A stretch of 64,000 bases of DNA, from NCBI RefSeq assembly GCF_002917095.1, contig NZ_PQGA01000005.1, positions 124,001 to 188,000 of the forward strand. Direction: 5' to 3'. Position 1 is the first letter of the stretch. Each line of letters begins with the position of its first letter. This document shows, piece by piece, positions 1 to 8,057 of this stretch. The stretch is from Paraburkholderia eburnea. Lineage in GTDB: Bacteria > Pseudomonadota > Gammaproteobacteria > Burkholderiales > Burkholderiaceae. The notes beneath the pieces are model-generated. The model did not search any database. It saw only the letters and a list, made by a program, of their open reading frames with translations, and was not told the DNA's origin. Both the position numbers and the translations under genes were made by a program.

Positions 1-2
1 TC

Positions 3-344
3 ACCGACGACGTGTTTCGCCGGCACGGCCTGCCGCTGCCGCGCACGGTGCATCTCGCGCATTCGTTCGTGGTGGCGATGGGCCTCATCATGAACACCGA
101 TATGGTGAGCATCTTTCCCTGGCCGCTGGTCGAGACGCGCTTCGCGCGCGAGAACCTGCGCGCGCTCACGCTCCAGGAGGAGGTGGACCGCACCGTGGTG
201 AGCGTGGTCGCGCGGCGCGGCGTGCCGCTTTCGGCTGCCGCCGAATGCTTTCTCGACTGCCTCAAGGACGCGATCCGGGCGGGCGAAGCCTCGCAGGACC
301 CGGAACGGCGGCGGCTCTATCACTCGCTCGAACTCTTGATCTGA
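3..344 (+). CDS. LysR-type regulator, C-terminal fragment
   Basis: The open frame enters from the left edge and ends at TGA. About 113 residues remain, and they resemble the end of a LysR effector-binding domain (segments such as VAMGLIMNTDMVSIFPWPLV). The DNA-binding N-terminus lies outside the window, so the target and effector cannot be deduced. The gene runs toward the TonB receptor gene, but about 200 bp with its own Fur-like element separates them, so co-transcription is doubtful. Family assignment is by pattern only. Confidence 0.6.
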   Translation, partial: TDDVFRRHGLPLPRTVHLAHSFVVAMGLIMNTDMVSIFPWPLVETRFARENLRALTLQEEVDRTVVSVVARRGVPLSAAAECFLDCLKDAIRAGEASQDPERRRLYHSLELLI

Positions 345-418
345 CGACTCCCCCGGTCTGCCCCCTGTTGTTGCGACCCCACGCCCGACGCGGCTTTAAA
401 TATTACATTCGCATATAC

Positions 419-440
419 GAATCATTCGCATTATCATTGC
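419..440 (+). promoter_or_regulatory. Fur-like box upstream of the TonB receptor
   Basis: An AT-rich stretch in a G+C-rich background contains successive NATWAT-like hexamers (AATCAT, TCGCAT, TATCAT), as in the Fur consensus. It lies about 120 bp before the receptor start. Iron control fits a TonB-dependent siderophore receptor. The match is imperfect, so this is an inference. Confidence 0.45.
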
Positions 441-558
441 GAACTTTCAAACAGCTTTGATCCGCGATGCATGATCCCGCCCCTTCGCCACCACACCGGC
501 GAAGGCCGGGCGGATTCGCGCGTCTGCGGAAAACAACGGGGGTTTGGGTTTGGATTCG

Positions 559-2754
559 ATGTCGTATGCCGCACAGGAGCCGGTTGGCCGCCACCTTGGC
601 CGCCGCAAAGGACTGATCAGCGCGTTGCTCGCGGCGGGTGTGATCGGCGTGAGCGGATTTACCGCACTGCCCGCGCGGGCCGCCGAGGCGCAACCGGACG
701 CCAGCGTTACGCCCGCCGATGCAAAGGCCAACGACGCCAAACCGGGCGATCAGCTCGCCCCGATCAAGATCACCAGCGGCAAGACCCAGGGCTTCGCGCC
801 GAAGAGCGTGGAAACCGGTCAGTACCGTGGCCAGGACGCGCTCGACGTGGCCGCGACCGTGAACGTCGTCACGCGCGACCTGCTGGACGCCCAGGGCGCG
901 ACCGGTCTGTTCGACGCGGTGCGCAACGTCGCGGGCGTCTCGCGCCAGCAGTTGAACGGCCTCGCCTACGACAATCTGTCCGTGCGCGGCATCGCGCTCG
1001 ACAACCGTTCGAGCTTCTACATCGACGGTCTGCTGCCCATCGACAACAACATCTGGATGCCGATGGAAGACAAGGAGCGCGTGGAGGTGCTCAAGGGCGC
1101 GTCGGCGCTCTACTACGGCTTCACGGTGCCGGCGGGCATCGTCAACATGGTGATGAAGCGCGCGGGCAGCGATCCCGTGACGAGCCTGAGCGTGCTCGGC
1201 GATTCGAATGGCTCAATCGGCGCCGCCGTGGACATCGCGCGCCGCTTCGGCCCGGACGACCAGTTCGGCCTGCGCGTGAACGCGATGGACGAGCACGTCG
1301 AAACGCCCATCGAAGGCGACCGCGGCTATCGCAAGTTCGTGAGCGCGGCGTTCGACTGGCGCGTGAACAGCCAGCTCAAGCTGCAATACGACCTCGAACA
1401 CATCGAAACGAAGATCGTCGAGCAGGCCGGCATCGCGCCGCTCGCTGCCGTCAACGGCGTCATCACGCTGCCCGCGATGCCCGACCCGAGCCGTCTGCTC
1501 GTGCCCAACAACCGGCCGACCTATGCGAGCGCGACCTCGCAGATCGTGCGCGCCGATTATGCGTTCAACGACCACTGGAGCGCGAACTTCTCGATCGGCC
1601 AGTCGATCACGCGGCGCGACCGCTGGGCCTGGGTGTTCCAGAAGTACAACGTGGCGACCGGCACGGGCACCTTGCAGGGCAGCCAGCAGAACGGCCAGAT
1701 GTACGAGAACAAGAACGTGCGTCTCGAAGTCAACGGCGATTTCAAAACCGGCCCGTTCACGCATACGGTCACCGTAGGCGGCACGCAGAACTGGCTGTTC
1801 CAGCCGGATTTCACGACGTACACGTACACCGCGACGCAAAATCTCTACGATCCGGTCGACATCGCCAAACTCACGCGCAGCGCCACCAGCAAGGCGTTTT
1901 ACGCGCAGCACGTGCGCAATAGCGGTCTTTATCTGTTCGATCAGGTCGATCTGACCTCGCGCCTGCAGGTGATGGGCGCGGTGCGCTACTCGCAGTACAC
2001 GGGTTCGCAGGCCGGCACGCCGAGCCAGAACATCAATCGCACGTCGCCCTCGGGCAGCATCACGTATCGCCTGACGCCCAATACAAGCGTCTACGCGAGC
2101 TATGTCGAAGCGCTCGAATCGCCGGGCAGCGCGCCCGCGACCGCAGCGAACGCGTATCAGATCCTGCCCGCCGCCGTGAGCCGCCAGGAAGAAGTGGGCG
2201 TGCGCACGCGCCTGCCGGGCAACACGCTCGTTTCGCTCGCGCTCTTCAATCTGCGACAGCCTTCGGCGGAAACCAACACCGCCAACATCTACACGCTCGA
2301 TGGCATGGCGCGCTATCGCGGCCTGGAATTCTCGGTGCAGGGCGAGCCGGTGCGCAATGTATCGGTGTCGGCGTCGGCGATGTATCTCGATGCGAAAACG
2401 ACCGAGTCGAGCGATCCGACACTGCTCGGCAAGGTGCCCGAGAACACGCCGCACGTCACCGCGAGCCTGTTCGCCGAGTACCGCGTGCCCGTGCTCACGG
2501 GGCTGGCCGTCAACGGCGGCCTCTACTACACCGGCCCGCGCGCGGTGAACGGCGCGAACCAGGCGTGGATCGGCGGCTATACGCTCTTCACGGCGGGCCT
2601 GCGCTATGAAACGCGCGTGCATGGCAAGCGCGTGTCCGTACAGGCCAACCTGGAGAACGCCACCAACAAGCGCTACTGGAGCGCGGCCGGTTCGAACCAG
2701 ATCGCCGTGGGCCTGGGCCGCACGGTCGAGCTGTCGTCGACGATCGACTTCTAG
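559..2754 (+). CDS. TonB-dependent siderophore receptor
   Basis: Outer-membrane gated transporter, probably for a ferric siderophore. From the ATG the product has 731 residues: a signal peptide ending near PARAAEA, a possible TonB box (LAPIKIT), a plug domain with the typical segments NLSVRGIALDNRSS, YIDGL and ERVEVLKGASALYYG, then a 22-strand-type barrel. It ends in phenylalanine, as expected for a BAM substrate. A TTG 15 bases upstream is an alternative start; neither has a strong ribosome binding site. A Fur-like box lies upstream. The substrate is unknown because no siderophore biosynthesis genes are adjacent. The last codons form half of a terminator shared with the convergent bamA-like gene. 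Confidence 0.88.
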   Translation: MSYAAQEPVGRHLGRRKGLISALLAAGVIGVSGFTALPARAAEAQPDASVTPADAKANDAKPGDQLAPIKITSGKTQGFAPKSVETGQYRGQDALDVAATVNVVTRDLLDAQGATGLFDAVRNVAGVSRQQLNGLAYDNLSVRGIALDNRSSFYIDGLLPIDNNIWMPMEDKERVEVLKGASALYYGFTVPAGIVNMVMKRAGSDPVTSLSVLGDSNGSIGAAVDIARRFGPDDQFGLRVNAMDEHVETPIEGDRGYRKFVSAAFDWRVNSQLKLQYDLEHIETKIVEQAGIAPLAAVNGVITLPAMPDPSRLLVPNNRPTYASATSQIVRADYAFNDHWSANFSIGQSITRRDRWAWVFQKYNVATGTGTLQGSQQNGQMYENKNVRLEVNGDFKTGPFTHTVTVGGTQNWLFQPDFTTYTYTATQNLYDPVDIAKLTRSATSKAFYAQHVRNSGLYLFDQVDLTSRLQVMGAVRYSQYTGSQAGTPSQNINRTSPSGSITYRLTPNTSVYASYVEALESPGSAPATAANAYQILPAAVSRQEEVGVRTRLPGNTLVSLALFNLRQPSAETNTANIYTLDGMARYRGLEFSVQGEPVRNVSVSASAMYLDAKTTESSDPTLLGKVPENTPHVTASLFAEYRVPVLTGLAVNGGLYYTGPRAVNGANQAWIGGYTLFTAGLRYETRVHGKRVSVQANLENATNKRYWSAAGSNQIAVGLGRTVELSSTIDF

Positions 2755-2771
2755 ACGTTTTTCGTCTAGAA
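2749..2771. terminator. Bidirectional terminator embedded in two gene ends
   Basis: Perfect 9-bp inverted repeat TTCTAGACG / CGTCTAGAA around a five-T loop. The left arm carries the final Phe codon and TAG stop of the TonB receptor gene. The right arm carries, on the other strand, the final Phe codon and TAG of the bamA-like gene. The stops are only 11 bp apart, so the hairpin probably ends transcription both ways, although no long T tract follows. Confidence 0.65.
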
Positions 2772-5078
2772 CGACGTGCCGATCTGGAACTGGAACTTCT
2801 GGTACTGGTCGCCCGCGTGCTTGACGATCGGGAAACCGAGGTCGAGCTTGAGCGGGCCGATCGGCGAGATCCATTCGAGACCGGCGCCGTAGCTGTAGCG
2901 CAGGCCGTTCGCGCCCGTGCTGCTGCCTTCGGTGCCCCAGACGTTGCCGCCGTCCACGAAGGTGAACACGCGCAGCGTGCGGTCGTAGCCCGTGCCCGGC
3001 AGCGGGAAGGTCAGCTCGATATTGCCGACCACCATCTTCGAGCCGCCGATCGGGTCGTTGGTGGTCGCATCGCGCGGCCCCAGCGAGCCCGACTCGTAGC
3101 CGCGCACCGAACCGATACCGCCCGCGTAGTAGTTCTTGAAGATCGGGTACGGCTTGCCACCCAGTCCGTTGCCGTAGCCGCCCTGGAAGTTCATGCCCAG
3201 TACGAAGCCGCGCGAGAATGAGTAGTAGTACTGCATTTGCGCATCGGCCTTGTAGTACTCCGTCCCGGCGGGCGTGCCGACTTCGGCGTTGGCCTGCGCA
3301 AAGTAACCGCGGCTCGGCACCAGTGCGCTGTCACGATTGTCGCGCGACCAGCCCACCGTGAACGGCACCGTGTTCGAGACGCGCCCGAAATCGGCCACAT
3401 AGTCCTTGTAGGTCTGCGGTGTTTCCGAGTCGATGTCGAGGCGATCCTGCTCGATGCCGAGGCCGAAATACACCATGTCGGTCTCGGAGAACGGAATGCC
3501 GAACTTCATGTCCGCGCCATACGAAACGATACGGAAACTCGTGTCGTTCGTGCTCGAATAGTAGAGCGGCTCGGTCGTGCGGTAATAGACGTCGGTGATG
3601 CGCTTGATGCCGTCCACCGTGAAATACGGATCGACCTGGGTGACCGACAGCGTGCGGTACGTGGACGCCGTGTTGACGTTCAGCGACAGGCTCTTGCCCG
3701 TGCCGAACACGTTGTCCTGCGAAATACCCGCCGAAATGATCGGCCCTTCGCCCGAACCGTAGCCCAGGCCCAGCGACAGCGTGCCGGTGGGCTTCTCGGT
3801 CACTTTCACGTCCACGTCCACTTCGTCCTGCGTGCCTTCCACGGGCACGGTGCTCACGTCGACATCGGTGAAATAGCCCAGGCGGTTGACGCGATCCTTC
3901 GACAGCGCGAGACGGTTCGAATCGAACCACGAGCTTTCGAGCTGGCGCATCTCGCGGCGCACGACCTCGTCGCGGGTGCGCGTATTGCCGACCACGTTCA
4001 CGCGGCGCACATAGACGCGACGGCTCGGATCGACCTGCAGCGTCAGCGCGACGGTGTGATGGACCTGGTCGATCTGCGGCTCGGCGTTGACGGTCGCAAA
4101 GGCGTAGCCGTATTCGCCAAGCTTGTCGACCAGCGCCTTGGTGGTGTCCTTGAGCTTCTGCGCCGAAAAGCGCTGCCCGGCCTTCACACCGACGATCTTC
4201 TTCAATTCCGCCTCGCGATCGAGCAGATTGCCCGCGAGATTGACGCTGGAAATCGTATAAGGCTCGCCCTCATGCACCGAAATGGTCAGGTACATGTCCT
4301 TCTTGTCGGGCGACAGCGATACCTGGGTCGAATCGATGTTGAACTCCAGGTAACCGCGGTCGAGATAGTACGAGCGTACGTTCTCCAGATCGCCGGTCAG
4401 TTTTTCTTTGGAGTACAGATCGTTCTTCGTGTACCACGAGAACCAGTTCGGCGTGGAAAGCTGCATCTCGTCGCGCAAGGTGCTCTCGCTGAACACCTTG
4501 GTGCCGATGAAGTTGACCTGGCGAATCTTCGCGCTCGGCCCTTCCACCACCGAAAACAGCAGGCCCACGCGGTTGCGGTCGATCGGCGTAACCGTGGTCG
4601 TCACTTCGGCGGCGTAGTAACCGCGCGTCAGATACTGGCGCTTGAGTTCCTGCTCGGACTTGTCCACCAGCGCCTTGTCGAAGCTGCGGCCCGGCGACAG
4701 GCCCACTGCGGCGAGCGCCTTGGTAAGGTTGTCCTTGTCGAATTCGTGGATGCCCGCGAAGTCGATCGTGCCGATGGCCGGGCGCTCCTGCACCTGCACG
4801 ACGACCGTGCCGCCTTCGGTGGAAATCCGCACGTCGCTGAAAAAGCCGGTGGCATAGAGCGCGCGGATGGCGTCGGAAGCCTTGTCGTCCGTAAAGGTAT
4901 CGCCCTGCTTGATCGGCAGATAGGCGAACACGGTGCCGGGCTCGATGCGCGCCAGTCCGTCGATGCGGATGTCCTGGACCACGAAAGGCTCGGCGGCGTG
5001 CGCGGCGGCCGCGATGCCGAGTCCGAAGCCGGCGAAGGTCAGCGCGCGAGCGTAGCGCGTAGAAGATGAAACCGTCAT
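2766..5078 (-). CDS. bamA: BamA-family outer-membrane protein assembly factor (paralogue)
   Basis: Omp85 insertase for outer-membrane beta-barrels. The 770-residue product has a signal peptide (cleavage near AAHAAEP), a run of POTRA domains to about residue 420 (VVQDIRIDGLARIEPGTVF opens POTRA1) and a 16-strand barrel holding the lid-lock motif VRGYESGS, ending in Phe. Length equals canonical beta-proteobacterial BamA. The start was set at MTVSSSTRY because residues upstream in the longer frame do not resemble a signal peptide. The usual neighbours (rseP, skp, lpxD) are absent and the gene stands alone between a TonB receptor and an unknown gene, suggesting a second copy. If this replicon carried the only copy, its location would be unusual. 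Confidence 0.9.
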   Translation of the reverse strand: MTVSSSTRYARALTFAGFGLGIAAAAHAAEPFVVQDIRIDGLARIEPGTVFAYLPIKQGDTFTDDKASDAIRALYATGFFSDVRISTEGGTVVVQVQERPAIGTIDFAGIHEFDKDNLTKALAAVGLSPGRSFDKALVDKSEQELKRQYLTRGYYAAEVTTTVTPIDRNRVGLLFSVVEGPSAKIRQVNFIGTKVFSESTLRDEMQLSTPNWFSWYTKNDLYSKEKLTGDLENVRSYYLDRGYLEFNIDSTQVSLSPDKKDMYLTISVHEGEPYTISSVNLAGNLLDREAELKKIVGVKAGQRFSAQKLKDTTKALVDKLGEYGYAFATVNAEPQIDQVHHTVALTLQVDPSRRVYVRRVNVVGNTRTRDEVVRREMRQLESSWFDSNRLALSKDRVNRLGYFTDVDVSTVPVEGTQDEVDVDVKVTEKPTGTLSLGLGYGSGEGPIISAGISQDNVFGTGKSLSLNVNTASTYRTLSVTQVDPYFTVDGIKRITDVYYRTTEPLYYSSTNDTSFRIVSYGADMKFGIPFSETDMVYFGLGIEQDRLDIDSETPQTYKDYVADFGRVSNTVPFTVGWSRDNRDSALVPSRGYFAQANAEVGTPAGTEYYKADAQMQYYYSFSRGFVLGMNFQGGYGNGLGGKPYPIFKNYYAGGIGSVRGYESGSLGPRDATTNDPIGGSKMVVGNIELTFPLPGTGYDRTLRVFTFVDGGNVWGTEGSSTGANGLRYSYGAGLEWISPIGPLKLDLGFPIVKHAGDQYQKFQFQIGTSF

Positions 5079-5226
5079 GCGGGAGGTCGAGAAGTAGGCC
5101 AGCGAAGACAAACGAATACGCCGCGCGAACCGGCGCGACGCGAGAGACGCGGCGCGGCGGGCCGCGCCAGCGCGTGACGAATTGGGCGCACGTCGCGAAT
5201 ACGCGTGCATCGTGTTATGGACCGGG

Positions 5227-5625
5227 CTATTGCATGCGTATCCCGCTGGGCCGCAACGGCCTGGCGAGACCGGTTGCGAGCGAGAGCACTTCGGTCATAC
5301 GCGCGGCCTGCGCCGGGTGCAGGCGGAACGAGAGTTCCGCGCCGCCGGGCAGTCGAAAGCTCACCACGAGATGCTGCACGGCGCCGTTCTCGCGGCCCAC
5401 TTCCCACGCCTCGCACGGCATCGCGAACTTCACGCTCGCGGTCTTGTGGCGAATGCGCTCCGAGCGGCCGATGGCGTTGGACAGCGCGGCCAGCATCTCG
5501 TGCAGGACGGAGCAATGCAGCGCGACGCTGTCCGGCTGATTGCCGTTGACCATCAGATACTGGCCGTCCGCGGACAGCTCGAAGCCGCGCAGCGAATCGA
5601 TGGCAAGTGACGTGGACGTGGACAT
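5227..5625 (-). CDS. Conserved hypothetical protein, 132 aa
   Basis: A soluble protein of unknown function, opening MSTSTSLAIDS and preceded by an ACGGAG ribosome binding site at good spacing. There is no signal peptide, membrane segment or recognised motif. It starts with a segment like FELSADGQYLMVNGNQPDSV and ends in a basic tail. It lies 150 bp upstream of the bamA-like gene on the same strand, so the two could be co-transcribed. I do not recognise the family. Confidence 0.65.
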   Translation of the reverse strand: MSTSTSLAIDSLRGFELSADGQYLMVNGNQPDSVALHCSVLHEMLAALSNAIGRSERIRHKTASVKFAMPCEAWEVGRENGAVQHLVVSFRLPGGAELSFRLHPAQAARMTEVLSLATGLARPLRPSGIRMQ

Positions 5626-6024
5626 GAACGGCACTCCGTGACGAAAGCATCGGCGGAGTCTAGTGGGCGCGGCGGCCCGGGGCATTACCCACGCGTTACG
5701 TTGATTACTTTCATCAATATTGCGCGGCGGGCGCGGCGCAAGGGCGAAATCGCCCGATCATCCGGGCCAGCGGGGGCTGTGCCGCCTTTCATTTGCGCTT
5801 TGCGCGCGCAGGCGTCGAACGGAATTCGAAATTCGCTGTAATGAGATAGATTACCAACGCTGACAGAGAGCAAACGAGTCGATGAACAAACGCACAAGGG
5901 GACGCATCGGCTCGAAAGCGGACTGTCGATCGCGTGTCACGCAAGGTCCGTACCCTCGTCCACGCTACAATGCGGCTGCCGTTACGTTGCCCGCATCATT
6001 GCCCGCTCCACTGCCCCAACCGAC
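5626..6024. other. Intergenic region between divergent genes
   Basis: About 400 bp holding the promoters of the 132-aa gene and the squalene-synthase-like gene. It is relatively AT-rich around 5700-5860. A short dyad, GAATTCGAAATTC, lies near 5821. Small open frames here have neither good ribosome binding sites nor recognisable content, and I call none. Confidence 0.5.
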
Positions 6025-7095
6025 ATGCAGAATTCTAACCGGGCCTTCCTGCTCGGCCCCTTGCTCAAAGGCGTTTCCCGCTCGTTCTACCTCACCCTGC
6101 GCGTGCTGCCCGCCGCCATGCGCGACCCCGTGGGCGAGGCGTATCTGCTCGCGCGCGCGGCCGACACCATCGCCGACACCTCGCTGATCCCGCCGGCCCA
6201 GCGCCTCGCGCTGCTGCTGGCGTTTCGCGAGCGCGTGAACGGCACCGGCAATGCGAACGACGACGCCCTGACCCGCATCGCCAGCGAAGTCGCGGGCCAG
6301 CAGACGCAATCGGACGAAAAGCTGCTGCTGGAGTCGCTCGGCGGCGCGCTCGACGTGCTCGCGCAACTCGACGAGGCCGACCGCGTGGCCGTGCGCGAGA
6401 TCGTCACGACGCTCACCGAGGGCATGGAATTCGATCTGAACACCTTCCCCGACGAACGTTCGGGCCAGGTGGCGGCGCTCGGCACCTGGGACGCGCTCGA
6501 CCGCTATACGTATCTGGTGGCGGGCTGCGTGGGCGAGTTCTGGACGAAGATGACCTATAGGCATCTGCCGGGCACGCTCGCGCCCGCGCTGCGCGAGACC
6601 ATGTATCAGCGCGGCGTGCGCTTCGGCAAGGCACTGCAGATGGTGAACGTGCTGCGCGACTGCGGCAAGGATCTGCGCATCGGCCGCTGCTATCTGCCCG
6701 CGACGATGCTCGCGCAGGCGGCGCTCACGCCCCAGGACCTGCTGCAGCCAGGCACGTCGGCGCGCGCGCGCCCACTCATGTTCGGCCTCGTGCGCATCGC
6801 GCTCGATCACTTCCGCGCGGCTATCGACTACGCGTTTGCGCTGCCGCGTCTTTCGATACGTCTGCGCCTTGCGTGCCTGTGGCCGATCCTGATCGGGCTC
6901 GAAACGCTGGAGCAACTGGTCGCCAACGAAGACTGGCTCGATCCCGCGCGACCCTCCAAGCTCACGCGCAACGACGTCTATCGCATCCTCGCGTGCTCGA
7001 CGCTCGCGGCGACGTCCAACACGCTGCTCAACGCGTGGTTCAAGCGCCTGCTCGCGCGCATCGAAGCACGCATGGCCGCGATCGAAAAAGCCTGA
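6025..7095 (+). CDS. Squalene/phytoene synthase family protein
   Basis: Predicted head-to-head prenyl synthase condensing two farnesyl (or geranylgeranyl) diphosphates. The 356-residue product has the first aspartate-rich motif as ARAADTIADT (about residues 40-50) and the second as NVLRDCGKDLRIGRCYLP (about 208-226), separated as in the family. The first motif resembles eukaryotic-type squalene synthase more than HpnC/HpnD. A hydrophobic stretch near residues 280-300 could anchor it to the membrane. No hopanoid or carotenoid genes are adjacent, so the product (squalene is most likely) is inferred. Confidence 0.82.
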   Translation: MQNSNRAFLLGPLLKGVSRSFYLTLRVLPAAMRDPVGEAYLLARAADTIADTSLIPPAQRLALLLAFRERVNGTGNANDDALTRIASEVAGQQTQSDEKLLLESLGGALDVLAQLDEADRVAVREIVTTLTEGMEFDLNTFPDERSGQVAALGTWDALDRYTYLVAGCVGEFWTKMTYRHLPGTLAPALRETMYQRGVRFGKALQMVNVLRDCGKDLRIGRCYLPATMLAQAALTPQDLLQPGTSARARPLMFGLVRIALDHFRAAIDYAFALPRLSIRLRLACLWPILIGLETLEQLVANEDWLDPARPSKLTRNDVYRILACSTLAATSNTLLNAWFKRLLARIEARMAAIEKA

Positions 7096-7104
7096 AGCAA
7101 AAAC

Positions 7105-7134
7105 GGCGCGGGCGGAATGGGTTCCGCCCGCGCC
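7105..7134 (-). terminator. Rho-independent terminator after mmsB
   Basis: Perfect 13-bp stem GGCGCGGGCGGAA / TTCCGCCCGCGCC with a four-base loop. On the minus strand it is followed by a T-rich tract, so it should end the mmsA-mmsB transcript. It may also stop transcription from the synthase gene. Confidence 0.75.
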
Positions 7135-7154
7135 GCCTCCTTCAGGCTGAATCG

Positions 7155-8045
7155 CTAGCCCTTCGTACCGCGATACAGCTTGATGACCGCCGAGAAGTCG
7201 AGCTTGCCGTCACCCTGACTGCTCATCGCCTGATAGAGCTGCTGTGCGATCGCCCCCATGAACGCGGGAAGATGCGCGCTTTTCGCAGCATCGGTGGCAA
7301 GGCCCAGATCCTTGAGCATGAGATCCGTGCCGAAGCCGCCCGTATAGCCGCGCGTCGAAGGCGCCGTTTCGATCACGCCCGGAAACGGGTTATAGGTGTC
7401 CGAACTCCAGCAGCGGCCCGTCGAAGTATTCATGATGCCGCCGAGCACCTTCGCGTCGATGCCGAGCGCCTCGCCCAGCGCCATCGCCTCTGCCACGCCC
7501 GCCATCGTCACACCCAGCACGAGGTTGTTGCAGATCTTCGCGACCTGCCCCGTGCCCGTGTCGCCGCAATGGACGATGTTCTTGCCCATGCCCGAGAGCA
7601 CCGGCTTCACGCTCTCGTAAAGCTCCGCGCTGCCGCCCACCATGAAGGTGAGCGTGCCGGCCGTGGCGCCGCCCGTGCCGCCCGAAACCGGCGCATCCAC
7701 GAAGCGGTTGCCATGCGCCTGCGCCAGCTTGCCGAATTCCCGCGCGCTCGCCGGATCGATCGTGCTCGAATCGATGATCGTCACGCCCTTCGCGATGCCC
7801 GCCAGCACGCCGTCCTCCGCGGTCAGCACGCTGCGCACGTGCGCGGCGGCGGGCAGCATGGTCACGACCCACTCGGCGCCGCTCACGGCCGCTTTGGGCG
7901 ACGCGGCTTTCGTTGCGCCCGCATCGGCCAGCGTCTGCATCGCCTGCTCGCTCAGATCGAACACACTCAGCGTGTGCCCGGCCTTGAGCAGATTGAGCGC
8001 CATCGGCGCACCCATATGGCCCAGCCCGACGAAACCTATTTTCAT
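7155..8045 (-). CDS. mmsB: 3-hydroxyisobutyrate dehydrogenase
   Basis: NAD-dependent oxidation of 3-hydroxyisobutyrate to methylmalonate semialdehyde in valine degradation. The 296-residue protein opens with the Rossmann signature KIGFVGLGHMGAPMA. It has the substrate-binding segment DAPVSGGTGGATAGTL (about 120-135), and the GQVAKICNN segment near 170 supplies the catalytic lysine. AAGGAG precedes the ATG at ideal spacing. It lies 12 bp downstream of mmsA, so the two form an operon. Confidence 0.95.
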   Translation of the reverse strand: MKIGFVGLGHMGAPMALNLLKAGHTLSVFDLSEQAMQTLADAGATKAASPKAAVSGAEWVVTMLPAAAHVRSVLTAEDGVLAGIAKGVTIIDSSTIDPASAREFGKLAQAHGNRFVDAPVSGGTGGATAGTLTFMVGGSAELYESVKPVLSGMGKNIVHCGDTGTGQVAKICNNLVLGVTMAGVAEAMALGEALGIDAKVLGGIMNTSTGRCWSSDTYNPFPGVIETAPSTRGYTGGFGTDLMLKDLGLATDAAKSAHLPAFMGAIAQQLYQAMSSQGDGKLDFSAVIKLYRGTKG

Positions 8046-8057
8046 AAGCGGTTCTCC

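Noticed and set aside
3237..5069. 610-codon frame antisense to the bamA-like gene
   Set aside because: Shadow frame without a start signal or recognisable domain.
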